64,000 nt of DNA from Corallococcus sp. NCRR (GCF_026965535.1 NZ_CP114039.1:744001-808000), one strand, 5' to 3'; shown: positions 46,347 through 55,379, counted from the first letter of the stretch. Notes: generated from the sequence alone by a model not told the origin. Program-made: numbers and translations.

Positions 46347-47138
46347 TCATCGTGGGTAGCACTTCGGAGGAGAAAGGGTCGAACCGATATTGCTGGGAGG
46401 CGCAGGCTCGCAGTGGGCCTCGAGCCGCCAGCGTCGCTCCGGCTCGCTCCAGCGGAAGACGTCTCCCTCGAAGTTCCATTTCAGGAAGCGTGGCGCATCC
46501 GCATGCCCTGTCGCCAGCCAGGCCCAGGCAGGAATAGGGCGCCCACGAGCGTCCCGAGCAGGCTTCCCACCAGGAGACACGGCGTACTCAATCATCGTCC
46601 AACGTGCCTCGCCGAGTCTGACGGCCGGGAACACCCGCAGGTCCGCATTGCTCATGTCCGTTCCGCACGGGTGGTTGTGAGCGAAGCCGAAGATGGGCAG
46701 GTCGCTTCCGAAGTCCTGGTCCACGACACCGCCCATCGGAGGCTGACAGCCTCTTCGCTCCCCCGTCTGTTTCCGGACGGGCCAGGAGACGCGCCAGTCC
46801 TTCGGCGTCCGGTACACCGCCAGGCAATACTCGGTCGCATCCGGTCGCGGACGTCCCGTGTTGGCATCACACGCATCCGTGGCACCTGGAAGGGCCATCA
46901 AGGTCTTGAGCGCGGGGAGCACCAGGTCATCAGGAACGGTGCCCATGTCCGCGTAGACCACGGGAACCTCCGGATGCGCCCACGGTCCAGGCGCGACAAT
47001 CAGCTTCGGGTTGTTCTCCAACTGGGACAGCTCACTGCTCAGGAAATAGAGCCTTGGACTCGCACAGGCGAGCACCAGCAGCAGGGGGACAAGAAGGGAT
47101 GTAGCCTCATCAGACTGAGAGCCTGACCGCCCGCCCAC
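46347..47138 (-). CDS. JAB/MPN-like lipoprotein, probable frameshift in the signal peptide
   Basis: The in-frame start is GTG 47138 (263 residues), giving an odd acidic n-region before LVPLLLVLACASP. A well-placed ATG at 47110 reads MRLHPFL in another frame; one more base in the five-G run at 47084-47088 (C-run on the coding strand) would join it to a perfect lipoprotein signal. The mature domain has FGFAHNHPCGTDMSNADLRV, resembling the JAMM metal motif H-x-H-P...S-x-x-D, but one residue shorter than the usual spacing. A Zn-dependent isopeptidase-like or DUF4329-like role is possible. The product probably sits in the outer membrane if the signal is read through. Confidence 0.5.
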   Translation of the reverse strand: MGGRSGSQSDEATSLLVPLLLVLACASPRLYFLSSELSQLENNPKLIVAPGPWAHPEVPVVYADMGTVPDDLVLPALKTLMALPGATDACDANTGRPRPDATEYCLAVYRTPKDWRVSWPVRKQTGERRGCQPPMGGVVDQDFGSDLPIFGFAHNHPCGTDMSNADLRVFPAVRLGEARWTMIEYAVSPGGKPARDARGRPIPAWAWLATGHADAPRFLKWNFEGDVFRWSEPERRWRLEAHCEPAPPSNIGSTLSPPKCYPR

Positions 47139-47204
47139 CGGCCCGGCAAGTGCGCCCGGCCAGTCACGTCCTCCGGACCCAACTTCCCAGGTCAGGAGGC
47201 GCGC

Positions 47205-47954
47205 ATGGCTCTCAAGAAGCAGACGACAGGTCCACGGCGGGCGCCTCGCGTCCAGAGCACCCGCACCGCGCACGCCGTGGCGTCAGACACGGACAAGCTC
47301 CCGTTCGACATCGAGGAGGTCCTCCGCCGCGTGCGCCATGAAGTCCGCTCCTTCGCGGACGCCGCCATGTTCGAGCTCGCCGCGAAGGGCCACGGCTCCC
47401 TCTTCGAACAGCTCATCGCGTGCATCCTCTCCATCCGCACGCTCGATGAAGTCAGCCTCCCCGCATCCCTCCGGCTCCTCGGCCGCGCGCGCACGCCCGA
47501 AGCCCTCGCGCGCCTCACGCCCGAAGAAATCGACGCCCTCATCCGCCCCGTCACCTTCCACGAAGGCAAGGCCCACCAGGTCCACGCCATCGCCGTGCGC
47601 ACGCGGGACGAGTTCAACGGCCAGCTCCCCGCGGATCCGGACGTGCTCCAGTCGTTCAGGGGCGTGGGCCCCAAGTGCGCGCACCTGGCGCTCGGCATCG
47701 CCTGCGGCCATGAGGTCATCAGCGTGGACATCCACGTCCACCGCGTCACCAACCGCTGGGGCTACGTGAAGGCCTCCACTCCGGAGCGCACCCTCGCCGC
47801 GCTCGAAGCCGTGCTCCCCCGGCCGTATTGGGTGGAGCTCAACCGGCTCCTCGTCCCCTTCGGCAAACACGTGTGCACCGGCTCGCGCCCGAAGTGCTCC
47901 ACCTGCCCCGTGCTCCAATACTGCCGGCAGGAGGGCGTCACCTCCCACCGCTGA
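47205..47954 (+). CDS. Endonuclease III-like DNA glycosylase/lyase
   Basis: The product is 249 residues with a strong AGGAGG ahead of ATG 47205. It is a HhH-GPD base-excision protein: the hairpin SFRGVGPKCAHLALG holds the catalytic Lys (K157), VDIHVHRVTNRW holds the Asp (D175), and the C-terminal C224-x6-C231-x2-C234-x5-C240 is the [4Fe-4S] loop. It should remove oxidised pyrimidines and nick the abasic site. The helix usually reading LSAQTTD is LSIRTLDE here, replacing a conserved Gln, so specificity may differ from E. coli Nth. The first 30 residues are an extra basic tail. Confidence 0.85.
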   Translation: MALKKQTTGPRRAPRVQSTRTAHAVASDTDKLPFDIEEVLRRVRHEVRSFADAAMFELAAKGHGSLFEQLIACILSIRTLDEVSLPASLRLLGRARTPEALARLTPEEIDALIRPVTFHEGKAHQVHAIAVRTRDEFNGQLPADPDVLQSFRGVGPKCAHLALGIACGHEVISVDIHVHRVTNRWGYVKASTPERTLAALEAVLPRPYWVELNRLLVPFGKHVCTGSRPKCSTCPVLQYCRQEGVTSHR

Positions 47955-47957
47955 AGC

Positions 47958-49226
47958 CTACCGGTCGTGCCCCGCCCACTGCGTGGCCCGCCGCGCGAAC
48001 CTCCGCCAGGGGTTCGTCCGGCCGCCGTTCTCCAGCGAGATCTCTTTCGAGTGCCGCACGTCCTTCTCCCAGCACGCCTCCAGCTTCGCGGCGATCTCCC
48101 GGTCCTCGAACACCAGCGACCCTTCGCTCAACTTGTTGAGCGACAGCGAGTCCAGGTTCGTGGAGCCCACGACGCACAGCCAGTCATCCACCAGCATCGT
48201 CTTCGAGTGCAGCATCGCCGGCTGGTACTCCCAGATGCGCACCCCCGCCGCCAGCAGCCGCTCATACGTGGACCGCTGCGACGCGCGCACCACCGGCACG
48301 TCGTGATGCGGCCCCGGGCCCAGCACCCGCACGTCCACGCCCTGGCGGACCTTCACCTCCAGCTGGTCCAGGACGTCGTTGGGCGGCGTGAAGTACGCGT
48401 TGGCGATCCACAGCCGCTTCGTCGCCGCCGCCACCACCAGTCGCACCATCCGCTCCGCCTCGGTGATGCCCAACCGCCCGGAGCTGTCGATGAACGCCGC
48501 GCACCCGCCTCCGTCCGCCTCCAGCTTCGGGAAGCATTCGCGCGGCAGGAACCCTCCGCCCGACTCGATCCAGTGCTTGGCGAACGTCACCTGGATGCGC
48601 CCCACTTCCGGCCCCTCCACCCGGATGTGCGTGTCGCGCCAGTTGTCCTCCTTCAGCCCGTCCCCCTCCCACACCTTCCAGATGCCGAAGCCGCCCGTGT
48701 ACGCGATGCGCCCGTCCACCACGACGATCTTCTGATGCGACCGGCTGAGCAGCCGGCCCAGCACCTTGCCCGCGAGCAGCCGGTAGTAGTGCACCTCCAC
48801 GCCCGCGTCCGTCAGGCGCTTTTCAATCTGCTGATCGAAGTCCTTGTCCCCGGTCGTCTCCTCGCTGCCCACCGGGTCCACCACCACGCGGCACTGCACG
48901 CCCGCGCGCGAGCGTTCAATCAACGCCTCCACGAACCGGTCCGACAGCTCGCACGGCCGCCAGATGTAGACGAGCATGTGCACGCTGTGCTTCGCCGCGC
49001 GGATGTCCTCCAGCATCCGGTCGAAGACCTGGCTGTTCTCCAACAGGTGCATCCGGTGCCCCGGCGTCAGCCCCACGCCCGTGGCCTGGTAGAGCGCGAA
49101 CGAGAAGCCCTCGGGCCCGGGGGGCAGCTCGAACGGCCCCTGCATCTCGTGCTTGCGCGTCTCGTCGCCACCGTCGAACCCATGCGCCCCCGGCTGGGGC
49201 AGCAACTCGTCCGTTAGCTCACTCAT
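47958..49226 (-). CDS. Phospholipase D-family / cardiolipin synthase-like protein (copy 1)
   Basis: This 422-residue protein has two HKD motifs: SHQKIVVVDG and LHSKTMLVDDW, each followed by the usual Gly/Ser-Asn (GSTNLDSLSLN). The body (MLVYIWRPCEL, NWRDTHIRVEGPEV, IANAYFTPP) matches cardiolipin synthase-type transphosphatidylases. It lacks the N-terminal transmembrane pair of ClsA, so it is closer to ClsB-like soluble or peripheral enzymes; the phospholipid product is inferred. It is a tandem duplicate of the gene at 49304-50572, and its stop is 3 bp from the convergent glycosylase gene. Confidence 0.85.
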   Translation of the reverse strand: MSELTDELLPQPGAHGFDGGDETRKHEMQGPFELPPGPEGFSFALYQATGVGLTPGHRMHLLENSQVFDRMLEDIRAAKHSVHMLVYIWRPCELSDRFVEALIERSRAGVQCRVVVDPVGSEETTGDKDFDQQIEKRLTDAGVEVHYYRLLAGKVLGRLLSRSHQKIVVVDGRIAYTGGFGIWKVWEGDGLKEDNWRDTHIRVEGPEVGRIQVTFAKHWIESGGGFLPRECFPKLEADGGGCAAFIDSSGRLGITEAERMVRLVVAAATKRLWIANAYFTPPNDVLDQLEVKVRQGVDVRVLGPGPHHDVPVVRASQRSTYERLLAAGVRIWEYQPAMLHSKTMLVDDWLCVVGSTNLDSLSLNKLSEGSLVFEDREIAAKLEACWEKDVRHSKEISLENGGRTNPWRRFARRATQWAGHDR

Positions 49227-49303
49227 GTCACCGGCAAGCTAGGAACGCCGGGCGGCCCGCGGCAGCCACCCCCTGCCGTCCTTGTTGGCCCATTGAACAC
49301 GCC

Positions 49304-50572
49304 CTAACGGTCCCGGCCCACGAACTGCGTGGCCCGGCGCGCCAGCCGCCACCAGAGGTTCGTCCGGCCGCCACGGGCCAGGGTGATTTCCCGGGAGCAC
49401 CGCACGTCCTTCTCCCAGCACGCCTCCAGCTTCGCGGCGATCTCCCGGTCCTCGAACACCAGCGACCCTTCGCTCAACTTGTTGAGCGACAGCGAGTCCA
49501 GGTTCGTGGAGCCCACGACGCACAGCCAGTCATCCACCAGCATCGTCTTCGAATGCAGCATCGCCGGCTGGTACTCCCAGATGCGCACCCCCGCCGCCAG
49601 CAGCCGCTCATACGTCGACCGCTGCGAGGCACGAACCAGGGGCTCGTCGTGGTTCGGCCCGGGCCCCAGCACCCGCACGTCCACCCCCTGCCGTGCCTTT
49701 GCCTCCAGTTGCTCCAGCACCGGGGTGGGCGGCGTGAAGTACGCGTTGGCGATCCACAGCCGCTTCGTCGCGGCGGCCACCACCAGCCGCACCATCCGCT
49801 CCGCCGCGGTGGTGCCCAGCTGTCCACAGCTGTCGATGAACGCCGACCGTCCACCTCCCACCTCATCCAGGTCCGGAAACGCCTCGAGGGGCAGGAGCCC
49901 GCCGCCCGACTCCTGCCAGTGCCGCGCGAACGCCACCTGGGTGCGCCGCACCTCCGGCCCCTCCACCCGGATGTGCGTGTCGCGCCAGTTGTCCTCCTTC
50001 AGCCCGTCCCCTTCCCAGACCTTCCAGATGCCAAAGCCGCCCGTGTACGCGATGCGCCCGTCCACCACGACCAGCCGCTGGTGGGAACGGGTCAGGAGCC
50101 GCCCCAGGGCCGCCCCCTGCAACGCGCGATGAAAGAAGCGCACCTCCACGCCCGCCTGGCGCAGGGGCGCCTCCACGTGCTCGTGGAACTTCGACGTCGC
50201 CCCCTTGGCCTGGCTGCCCACGGGGTCCACCACCACGCGGCACTGCACGCCCGCGCGCGAGCGCTCCATCAGCGCCTCCACGAACCGGCCCGACAGCTCG
50301 CACGGCCGCCAGATGTAGACGAGCATGTGCACGCTGTGCTTCGCCGCGCGGATGTCCTCCAGCATCCGGTCGAAGACCTGGCTGTTCTCCAACAGGTGCA
50401 TCCGGTGCCCCGGCGTCAGCCCTACGCCGGTGGATTGGTAGAGCGCGAACGAGAACCCCTCGGGCCCCGGCGGCAGCGCGACAGGTCGCCTCGGCTCGTG
50501 CTCGCGCTCGGGACGTCCCACTCCGGGAGCACTGGACCGACGCCCTGTCGCTACCCTCTGAAACTCTTTCAT
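49304..50572 (-). CDS. Phospholipase D-family / cardiolipin synthase-like protein (copy 2)
   Basis: This 422-residue paralogue of copy 1 has identical length and architecture: HKD motifs SHQRLVVVDG (Arg replaces Lys in the first, so H-x-R) and LHSKTMLVDDW. The HKD Lys normally matters for catalysis, so the first site may be weakened. The N-terminal 20 residues differ most between copies. It sits upstream of copy 1 with a 77-bp gap; both are probably one transcript. DNA identity is patchy: near-perfect over two blocks (see findings) and lower elsewhere. Confidence 0.85.
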   Translation of the reverse strand: MKEFQRVATGRRSSAPGVGRPEREHEPRRPVALPPGPEGFSFALYQSTGVGLTPGHRMHLLENSQVFDRMLEDIRAAKHSVHMLVYIWRPCELSGRFVEALMERSRAGVQCRVVVDPVGSQAKGATSKFHEHVEAPLRQAGVEVRFFHRALQGAALGRLLTRSHQRLVVVDGRIAYTGGFGIWKVWEGDGLKEDNWRDTHIRVEGPEVRRTQVAFARHWQESGGGLLPLEAFPDLDEVGGGRSAFIDSCGQLGTTAAERMVRLVVAAATKRLWIANAYFTPPTPVLEQLEAKARQGVDVRVLGPGPNHDEPLVRASQRSTYERLLAAGVRIWEYQPAMLHSKTMLVDDWLCVVGSTNLDSLSLNKLSEGSLVFEDREIAAKLEACWEKDVRCSREITLARGGRTNLWWRLARRATQFVGRDR

Positions 50573-50720
50573 TCAGGAAAAGCTAGGGAAGCTTTCCCTG
50601 GGGACAGCCTGCCCGCGGGGGTGACATCCGCGCGGTGAACAGGACCCCATTCCGTCGTTGCCGGAGCCTTCCACCGTGGCGACACTGCCCGGGTTCCGTC
50701 ACCTCGCCTGGAGAGTCCGC
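50573..50720. promoter_or_regulatory. Divergent promoter region, PLD pair versus acyl-CoA oxidase
   Basis: 148 bp between divergent starts. It carries GGAGAG at 50710-50715 for the oxidase gene. No other site is recognised. Confidence 0.3.
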
Positions 50721-53135
50721 ATGCTCGACGCCCCATCCCGCCCCTCCGCCCGCGAGCTGCTTTCGCTCTCCAGCCTCGCCCCGCTGGTCCCCATGCTGTA
50801 CGTCGCCTGGACGGACGGCGAGCTGACGGGCGACGAGCTCCGCGCCCTGGGCGCCGCGGCCCGCTCCCAGCCCTGGCTGGACCTCAAGTCCAGTTCCGTG
50901 CTGGCCCTCTGGGTGGATCCGCTGCGTCCGCCCCCGCCCCGCGAGCTGGCCATCGTGCGGGAACACATCCGCGCCACCGCGGAGAAGCTGGCCAACAGTC
51001 AGCAGCAGAACCTGGCGGAGCTGGGCGTGCAGCTGGCCCAGGCGCTCGCGGGCGAAGCCCCCCTGAGCATCCCGCCCGCGGAGCTGGCCCGGGCCCTGGC
51101 CTCCATCGAGGCCACCCTGGGCGTGGACGGCAAGGAGGCGGTGCGCTCGCTGGTGCCCAGGGCGTCGCGCGTCCCGAAGGCGGAGCCCCGCTCGCACGCG
51201 GCATCCTTCGACCCCGTGGCGATGACGGCCGTGCTGGAGCGCACCTACTCGGACGTGCGCCAGCGGGTGCGCGGCTGGTTGGAGGACGCGGACTTCCGTT
51301 ACAAGGAAGGGCTTTCCACCACCGAATACCGCGACCAGGTCTTCGACTGGCTCAAGCACCTGGCCAATGACGGCCTGGGCCAGCTCGCCTTCCCCAAGGG
51401 CCGCGAGGGCGGCGGCGACCTGGGCGCGTTCATCGCCGCGTTCGAGACGATGGCCTTCTTCGACCTGAGCCTCGTCATCAAGGCGGGGGTGCACTTCGGC
51501 CTGTTCGGCTCCAGCATCCTGTTCCTGGGCACCAAGCGGCACCACCAGCAGTACCTGCCAAAGGTCGCCTCGCTGGAGTTGCCCGGCTGCTTCGCGATGA
51601 GCGAGCTGGGCCACGGCTCCAACGTGCGCGACTGCGAGACGCTGGCCCGCTACGACGCGGCCACGGGCGAGTTCGTGCTCCACACGCCGTCGGAGACCGC
51701 GCGCAAGGAGTGGATTGGCAACGCCGCCCGCCACGCGCGCATCGCCACCGTGTTCGCGCAGCTGGAGGTGGATGGGGAACGGCTGGGCGTGCACGCGCTG
51801 CTCGTCCCGCTGCGCGATGAGAAGGGCAAGGTGCTGCCGGGCATCCGCATCGAGGACTGCGGCGAGAAGATGGGCCTCAACGGCGTGGACAACGGCCGGC
51901 TGTGGTTCGACCACGTGCGCGTGCCGCGCGACAACCTGCTCGACCGCTACGGACAGGTGACGGAGGCAGGCGAGTACACCTCCTCCATCACCGGCGACTC
52001 CAAGCGCTTCTTCACCATGCTGGGCGCGCTGGTGGCGGGCCGCGTGAGCGTGGCGTGCGCGTCCCTGTCCGCGGCCAAGAGCGCGCTGACCATCGCCGTG
52101 CGCTACGGCGACCTGCGCCGCCAGTTCGGCCCCCAGGGCGCGCCCGAGGTCCGCCTCCTGGACCACCAGTCGCACCAGCTGCGGCTGCTGCCACTGGTGG
52201 CCAAGGCGTACGCGGTGGACTTCGCGCTGGAGTACCTGGTGGACCGCTACGTCCACCGCACGGAGGACGACGCGCGCGAAATCGAGGCGCTCGCCGCGGG
52301 GCTCAAGGCCTACGCGTCGTGGAACGCCACCGCCACCCTTCAAGAATGCCGCGAGGCGTGCGGCGGCCAGGGCTACCTCACCGCGAACCGGTTCGCGTCG
52401 CTCAAGGCGGACACGGACGTGTTCACCACGTTCGAGGGTGACAACACCGTGCTCATGCAGTTGGTCGCCAAGGGCCTGCTCACGGGCTACCGCCAGCGCT
52501 TCGAGGACGACCGCGTCTTCGCCGTGCTGCGCCTCATCGTGGATCAGGCCACCACGGTGTTCACGGATAGAAACCCCATCGCCGGCCGGCGCACGGACAC
52601 GGATCACCTGCGCGACAGTGACTTCCAGCTGCGCGCCCTGCGCTTCCGTGAGGAGGCGCTGCTGGCCTCCGTGTCCAAGCGCATCCGCAAGCGGCTCACC
52701 GCGGGCGTGGAGGCCTTCGAGGCCTTCAACCAGGTGCAGGCGCACCTGCTGGCCCTGGCGCACGCGAGCGTGGAGCGCATCGTGCTGGAGCAGTTCCTGC
52801 GCGGCGTGGCGGACGTGAAGGACGAAGCGCTCAAGCCGGTGCTGGGGCGCATGGCGGACCTCTTCGGCCTGTCCTGCCTGGAGTCCGCCAGCGGCTGGTT
52901 CCTGGAGCATGGCTGGCTCACGGCCCCCAAGGCCCAGGCCATCCGCAAGGAGCGCGTGAAGCTGTGCGAGGAGTTGCGGCCGGACGCCGTGGGGCTGGTG
53001 GACGCGTTCGGCATCCCCGACTCCCTCCTGGCGGCGCCCATCGGCCTGGGGCGGCTGGCGCCCGGCGGTGAACGGTTCGACGACACGGCGGCTGACAGCG
53101 CCCGTGCGCGCCCGGCAGATTCCCGCGCGTCATGA
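50721..53135 (+). CDS. Acyl-CoA oxidase/dehydrogenase with TerB-like N-terminus
   Basis: From ATG 50721 (GGAGAG ahead) the protein is 804 residues; a TTG at 50658 is an unlikely start. Residues 10-150 are helical and TerB-like (VPMLYVAWTDGELTGDELRAL). The rest is a long acyl-CoA oxidase-type flavoprotein: FAMSELGHGSNVRDCET, DCGEKMGLNGVDNGRLWFDHV, RRQFGP, ACGGQGYLTANRF, and FEGDNTVLMQLVAKG with the catalytic Glu. The ELGHGSN and EGDN forms are those of peroxisomal-type oxidases, so it may pass electrons to O2 instead of an electron-transfer flavoprotein. It probably starts a fatty-acid oxidation cycle. Its stop overlaps the next gene by four bases. Confidence 0.85.
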   Translation: MLDAPSRPSARELLSLSSLAPLVPMLYVAWTDGELTGDELRALGAAARSQPWLDLKSSSVLALWVDPLRPPPPRELAIVREHIRATAEKLANSQQQNLAELGVQLAQALAGEAPLSIPPAELARALASIEATLGVDGKEAVRSLVPRASRVPKAEPRSHAASFDPVAMTAVLERTYSDVRQRVRGWLEDADFRYKEGLSTTEYRDQVFDWLKHLANDGLGQLAFPKGREGGGDLGAFIAAFETMAFFDLSLVIKAGVHFGLFGSSILFLGTKRHHQQYLPKVASLELPGCFAMSELGHGSNVRDCETLARYDAATGEFVLHTPSETARKEWIGNAARHARIATVFAQLEVDGERLGVHALLVPLRDEKGKVLPGIRIEDCGEKMGLNGVDNGRLWFDHVRVPRDNLLDRYGQVTEAGEYTSSITGDSKRFFTMLGALVAGRVSVACASLSAAKSALTIAVRYGDLRRQFGPQGAPEVRLLDHQSHQLRLLPLVAKAYAVDFALEYLVDRYVHRTEDDAREIEALAAGLKAYASWNATATLQECREACGGQGYLTANRFASLKADTDVFTTFEGDNTVLMQLVAKGLLTGYRQRFEDDRVFAVLRLIVDQATTVFTDRNPIAGRRTDTDHLRDSDFQLRALRFREEALLASVSKRIRKRLTAGVEAFEAFNQVQAHLLALAHASVERIVLEQFLRGVADVKDEALKPVLGRMADLFGLSCLESASGWFLEHGWLTAPKAQAIRKERVKLCEELRPDAVGLVDAFGIPDSLLAAPIGLGRLAPGGERFDDTAADSARARPADSRAS

Positions 53136-53647
53136 GGACCTGTGTGTCGTGGGTGGTGTTGGGGCTCGTGGGGCTCACCGGTTGCGCGACGGTGTCCCCG
53201 GCGGAACGGGCCCGGCAGGTGGGCGAAGCCAACAAGGAGCGCGCCCGCCTGTTCACCGAGGAGATCTACAACCAGAAGCGCCTGGAGCGCATCCCGGAGT
53301 ACGTCGCGGCGGACTACGTGGACCGCTCCGAGGGCGCGCCCCAGGACCTGCGCGGCCCGGAGGTGGTGCGAACGCAGGCGGAAGCCGGGTTCACCCTCTT
53401 CCCGGACCTGAGGTTCGAGCTGCTCCACGTGATGGCGGAGGACGACTGGGTGATGGTCCGCTGGCGCGCGACGGGCACGGACACCCAGGGCCCGCCCACC
53501 CGGGACGGCAGGTCCCGCCCGCTCACGTTCCAGGGGGATTCGCTGTACCGGCTGCGCGACGGCCGGCTGGTGGAGTCCTGGGACATCACGGACCGGCTGG
53601 ATCCGCTGCTCCAGCGCGGGTTCAAGATCGTCCCGCCGGAATCCTGA
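53132..53647 (+). CDS. SnoaL-like lipoprotein
   Basis: This 171-residue product starts in the ATGA overlap with the oxidase gene. It has a lipoprotein signal (VLGLVGLTGC) and a SnoaL-like (NTF2-fold) ester-cyclase domain: RIPEYVAADYVDRS, GPEVVRTQAEAGFTLFPDLRFEL, DWVMVRWRATGTDTQG, and VESWDITDRL. Such domains bind or isomerise small substrates; here it is lipid-anchored outside the cytoplasm. The coupling to a cytosolic oxidase is odd. Confidence 0.75.
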   Translation: MRTCVSWVVLGLVGLTGCATVSPAERARQVGEANKERARLFTEEIYNQKRLERIPEYVAADYVDRSEGAPQDLRGPEVVRTQAEAGFTLFPDLRFELLHVMAEDDWVMVRWRATGTDTQGPPTRDGRSRPLTFQGDSLYRLRDGRLVESWDITDRLDPLLQRGFKIVPPES

Positions 53648-53652
53648 GAGGT

Positions 53653-53689
53653 CCTGACCCGCGGGCGCGCGGAACGGCCACGGGTCGGG
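53653..53689 (+). terminator. Hairpin after the SnoaL-like gene
   Basis: CCTGACCCG (53653-53661) pairs with CGGGTCGGG (53681-53689), one T-G pair in nine, a few bases past the stop. A weak terminator candidate before the MBL-fold gene. Confidence 0.4.
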
Positions 53690-53777
53690 CTCGACGCCGC
53701 CGGAGTCAGGAAAAACCGGGGCGTAGCGGGATGTCTCCCCATTGACACCTACGCACCGGACCCATCAGGGTCCGGGG

Positions 53778-55379
53778 ATGAGGATGAACGCGGGACCCAT
53801 GCGGGCCGCGGACAAGGCCCGACAGAAGGCCTTCCGCACGGCCTTTCCCTCCCACGGCCAGCGGCCGTCCTGGGGCGGCAGGTTGTTGCGCCTGTTCGGA
53901 TGGGGCCTGCTCCTGCTGGGTGCGTTCCTGGGGGTCGTCGTCATCGACGGGTGGCGTTCGTTCGGCCAGGTGCCGGACGGGGCGCGGCTGGAGCGGATGA
54001 AGCGCTCGCCGCAGTGGCTGGACGGCGGCTTCGAGAACCCGCAGCCCATCCTGAACAACTGGGAGCGGACGCTGTCGGACCTGTTCCACTCCAGCGAGGA
54101 GAGCACGCCCCGGATGCCGGTGGTGGTGGACCGCATCGACCCGAAGCGCTTCGCCACGCCTCCCGAGGACGGCTTGCGCGTCACCTGGATGGGGCACTCG
54201 TCCACGCTGGTGGAGGTGGACGGGCACCGCGTGCTCACCGACCCCATGTGGGGCGAGCGCACGTCGCCCCTGGGGTGGATTGGCCCGAAGCGCTGGTTCC
54301 CCGCGCCCATCGCGCTGGACGCGCTGCCGCCCATCGACGCGGTGGTGATTTCGCACGACCACTATGACCACCTGGACTTCGCCACCATCGAGGCGATGAA
54401 GGACTGGGACACCACGTTCGTGGTGCCGCTGGGCGTGGGCGCGCACCTGGAATACTGGGGCGTACCGGCCAAGCGCATCGTGGAGCTGGACTGGTGGGAG
54501 CGCACGAAGGTGAAGGGGTTGGACATCGTGTGCACGCCCGCGCGGCATGCGTCGGGCCGGTTCCTCCAGCAGAACAAGACGCTGTGGGCGGGCTGGGCGC
54601 TGGTGGGCTCCAAGCACCGCGTCTACTACTCCGGCGACACGGGCCTGTTCCCCGCGATGGAGGAGATTGGCGCGAAGCTGGGGCCGTTCGATTTGACGAT
54701 GATTGAAACGGGGCAGTACGGCGCGGGCTGGCCGGACTGGCACCTGGGGCCGGAGCAGGCGGTGCTGGCGCACCGGCTGGTGCAGGGCCGGTTGTTCCTG
54801 CCGGTGCACTGGGGGCTGGTGACGCTGGCGTATCACGGCTGGACGGAGCCGATGGAGCGCTCGCTGGTGGCCGCGAAGCATGACGGCGTGGGCATCACCG
54901 CGCCCCGGCCCGGGCAGGACTTCCTCCCGCTGGCGCCGCCGCCCGTGGAGCGCTGGTGGCCCGACCGTCCGTGGAAGACGGCGGAGGAGGCGCCCATCGT
55001 GGCCAGCCAGATTCCGCCCAAGCTGAGGGAAGGACACCCCGCGCTGCCGCTGCTCCCGGTGCCCGCGACGGTGAGCCCGCAGGGCGCGCAGGCCACGAAG
55101 CCGGGCCCGAATTCGCAGGCCGCACCGCAAGGCGCGAACCCGACGGCCGCGAAGCCCCAGGCCGCACCGCCGAGCGTGAATCCCCCGGTGATGAACGCGC
55201 AACCCTCCGCTCCGCAAGGCGCGGGGCCGACCGCCGCGACTCCGTCGGCCGCTCCTCCGAGCGCGACGCCTCCTTCGCCAGCTCCGCAGGGCGCGGGGAC
55301 GATGCCCGCTGTCCCCGCGACCGTGGCCGCTCCCATTCCCAATCCAGCGGGAGCCGCGGTCGCGACGCCGCATGAGTGA
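53778..55379 (+). CDS. Membrane-anchored MBL-fold hydrolase (NAPE-PLD/UlaG-like)
   Basis: The product is 533 residues from ATG 53778; the start is not certain because ATG 53784 is also possible. A membrane helix (LLRLFGWGLLLLGAFLGVVVI) precedes a metallo-beta-lactamase fold: VTWMGHSSTLVEVDG, VVISHDHYDHLD (H-x-H-x-D-H), TPARHASG, YYSGDTGLFP, and LPVHWGLVTLAYHGW. The WMGHSS and HWG forms are those of the N-acyl-phosphatidylethanolamine phospholipase D/UlaG-like group, so a membrane lipid is a possible substrate. The last 140 residues are a disordered Pro/Ala/Gln tail with repeated PQGA units. Confidence 0.82.
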   Translation: MRMNAGPMRAADKARQKAFRTAFPSHGQRPSWGGRLLRLFGWGLLLLGAFLGVVVIDGWRSFGQVPDGARLERMKRSPQWLDGGFENPQPILNNWERTLSDLFHSSEESTPRMPVVVDRIDPKRFATPPEDGLRVTWMGHSSTLVEVDGHRVLTDPMWGERTSPLGWIGPKRWFPAPIALDALPPIDAVVISHDHYDHLDFATIEAMKDWDTTFVVPLGVGAHLEYWGVPAKRIVELDWWERTKVKGLDIVCTPARHASGRFLQQNKTLWAGWALVGSKHRVYYSGDTGLFPAMEEIGAKLGPFDLTMIETGQYGAGWPDWHLGPEQAVLAHRLVQGRLFLPVHWGLVTLAYHGWTEPMERSLVAAKHDGVGITAPRPGQDFLPLAPPPVERWWPDRPWKTAEEAPIVASQIPPKLREGHPALPLLPVPATVSPQGAQATKPGPNSQAAPQGANPTAAKPQAAPPSVNPPVMNAQPSAPQGAGPTAATPSAAPPSATPPSPAPQGAGTMPAVPATVAAPIPNPAGAAVATPHE

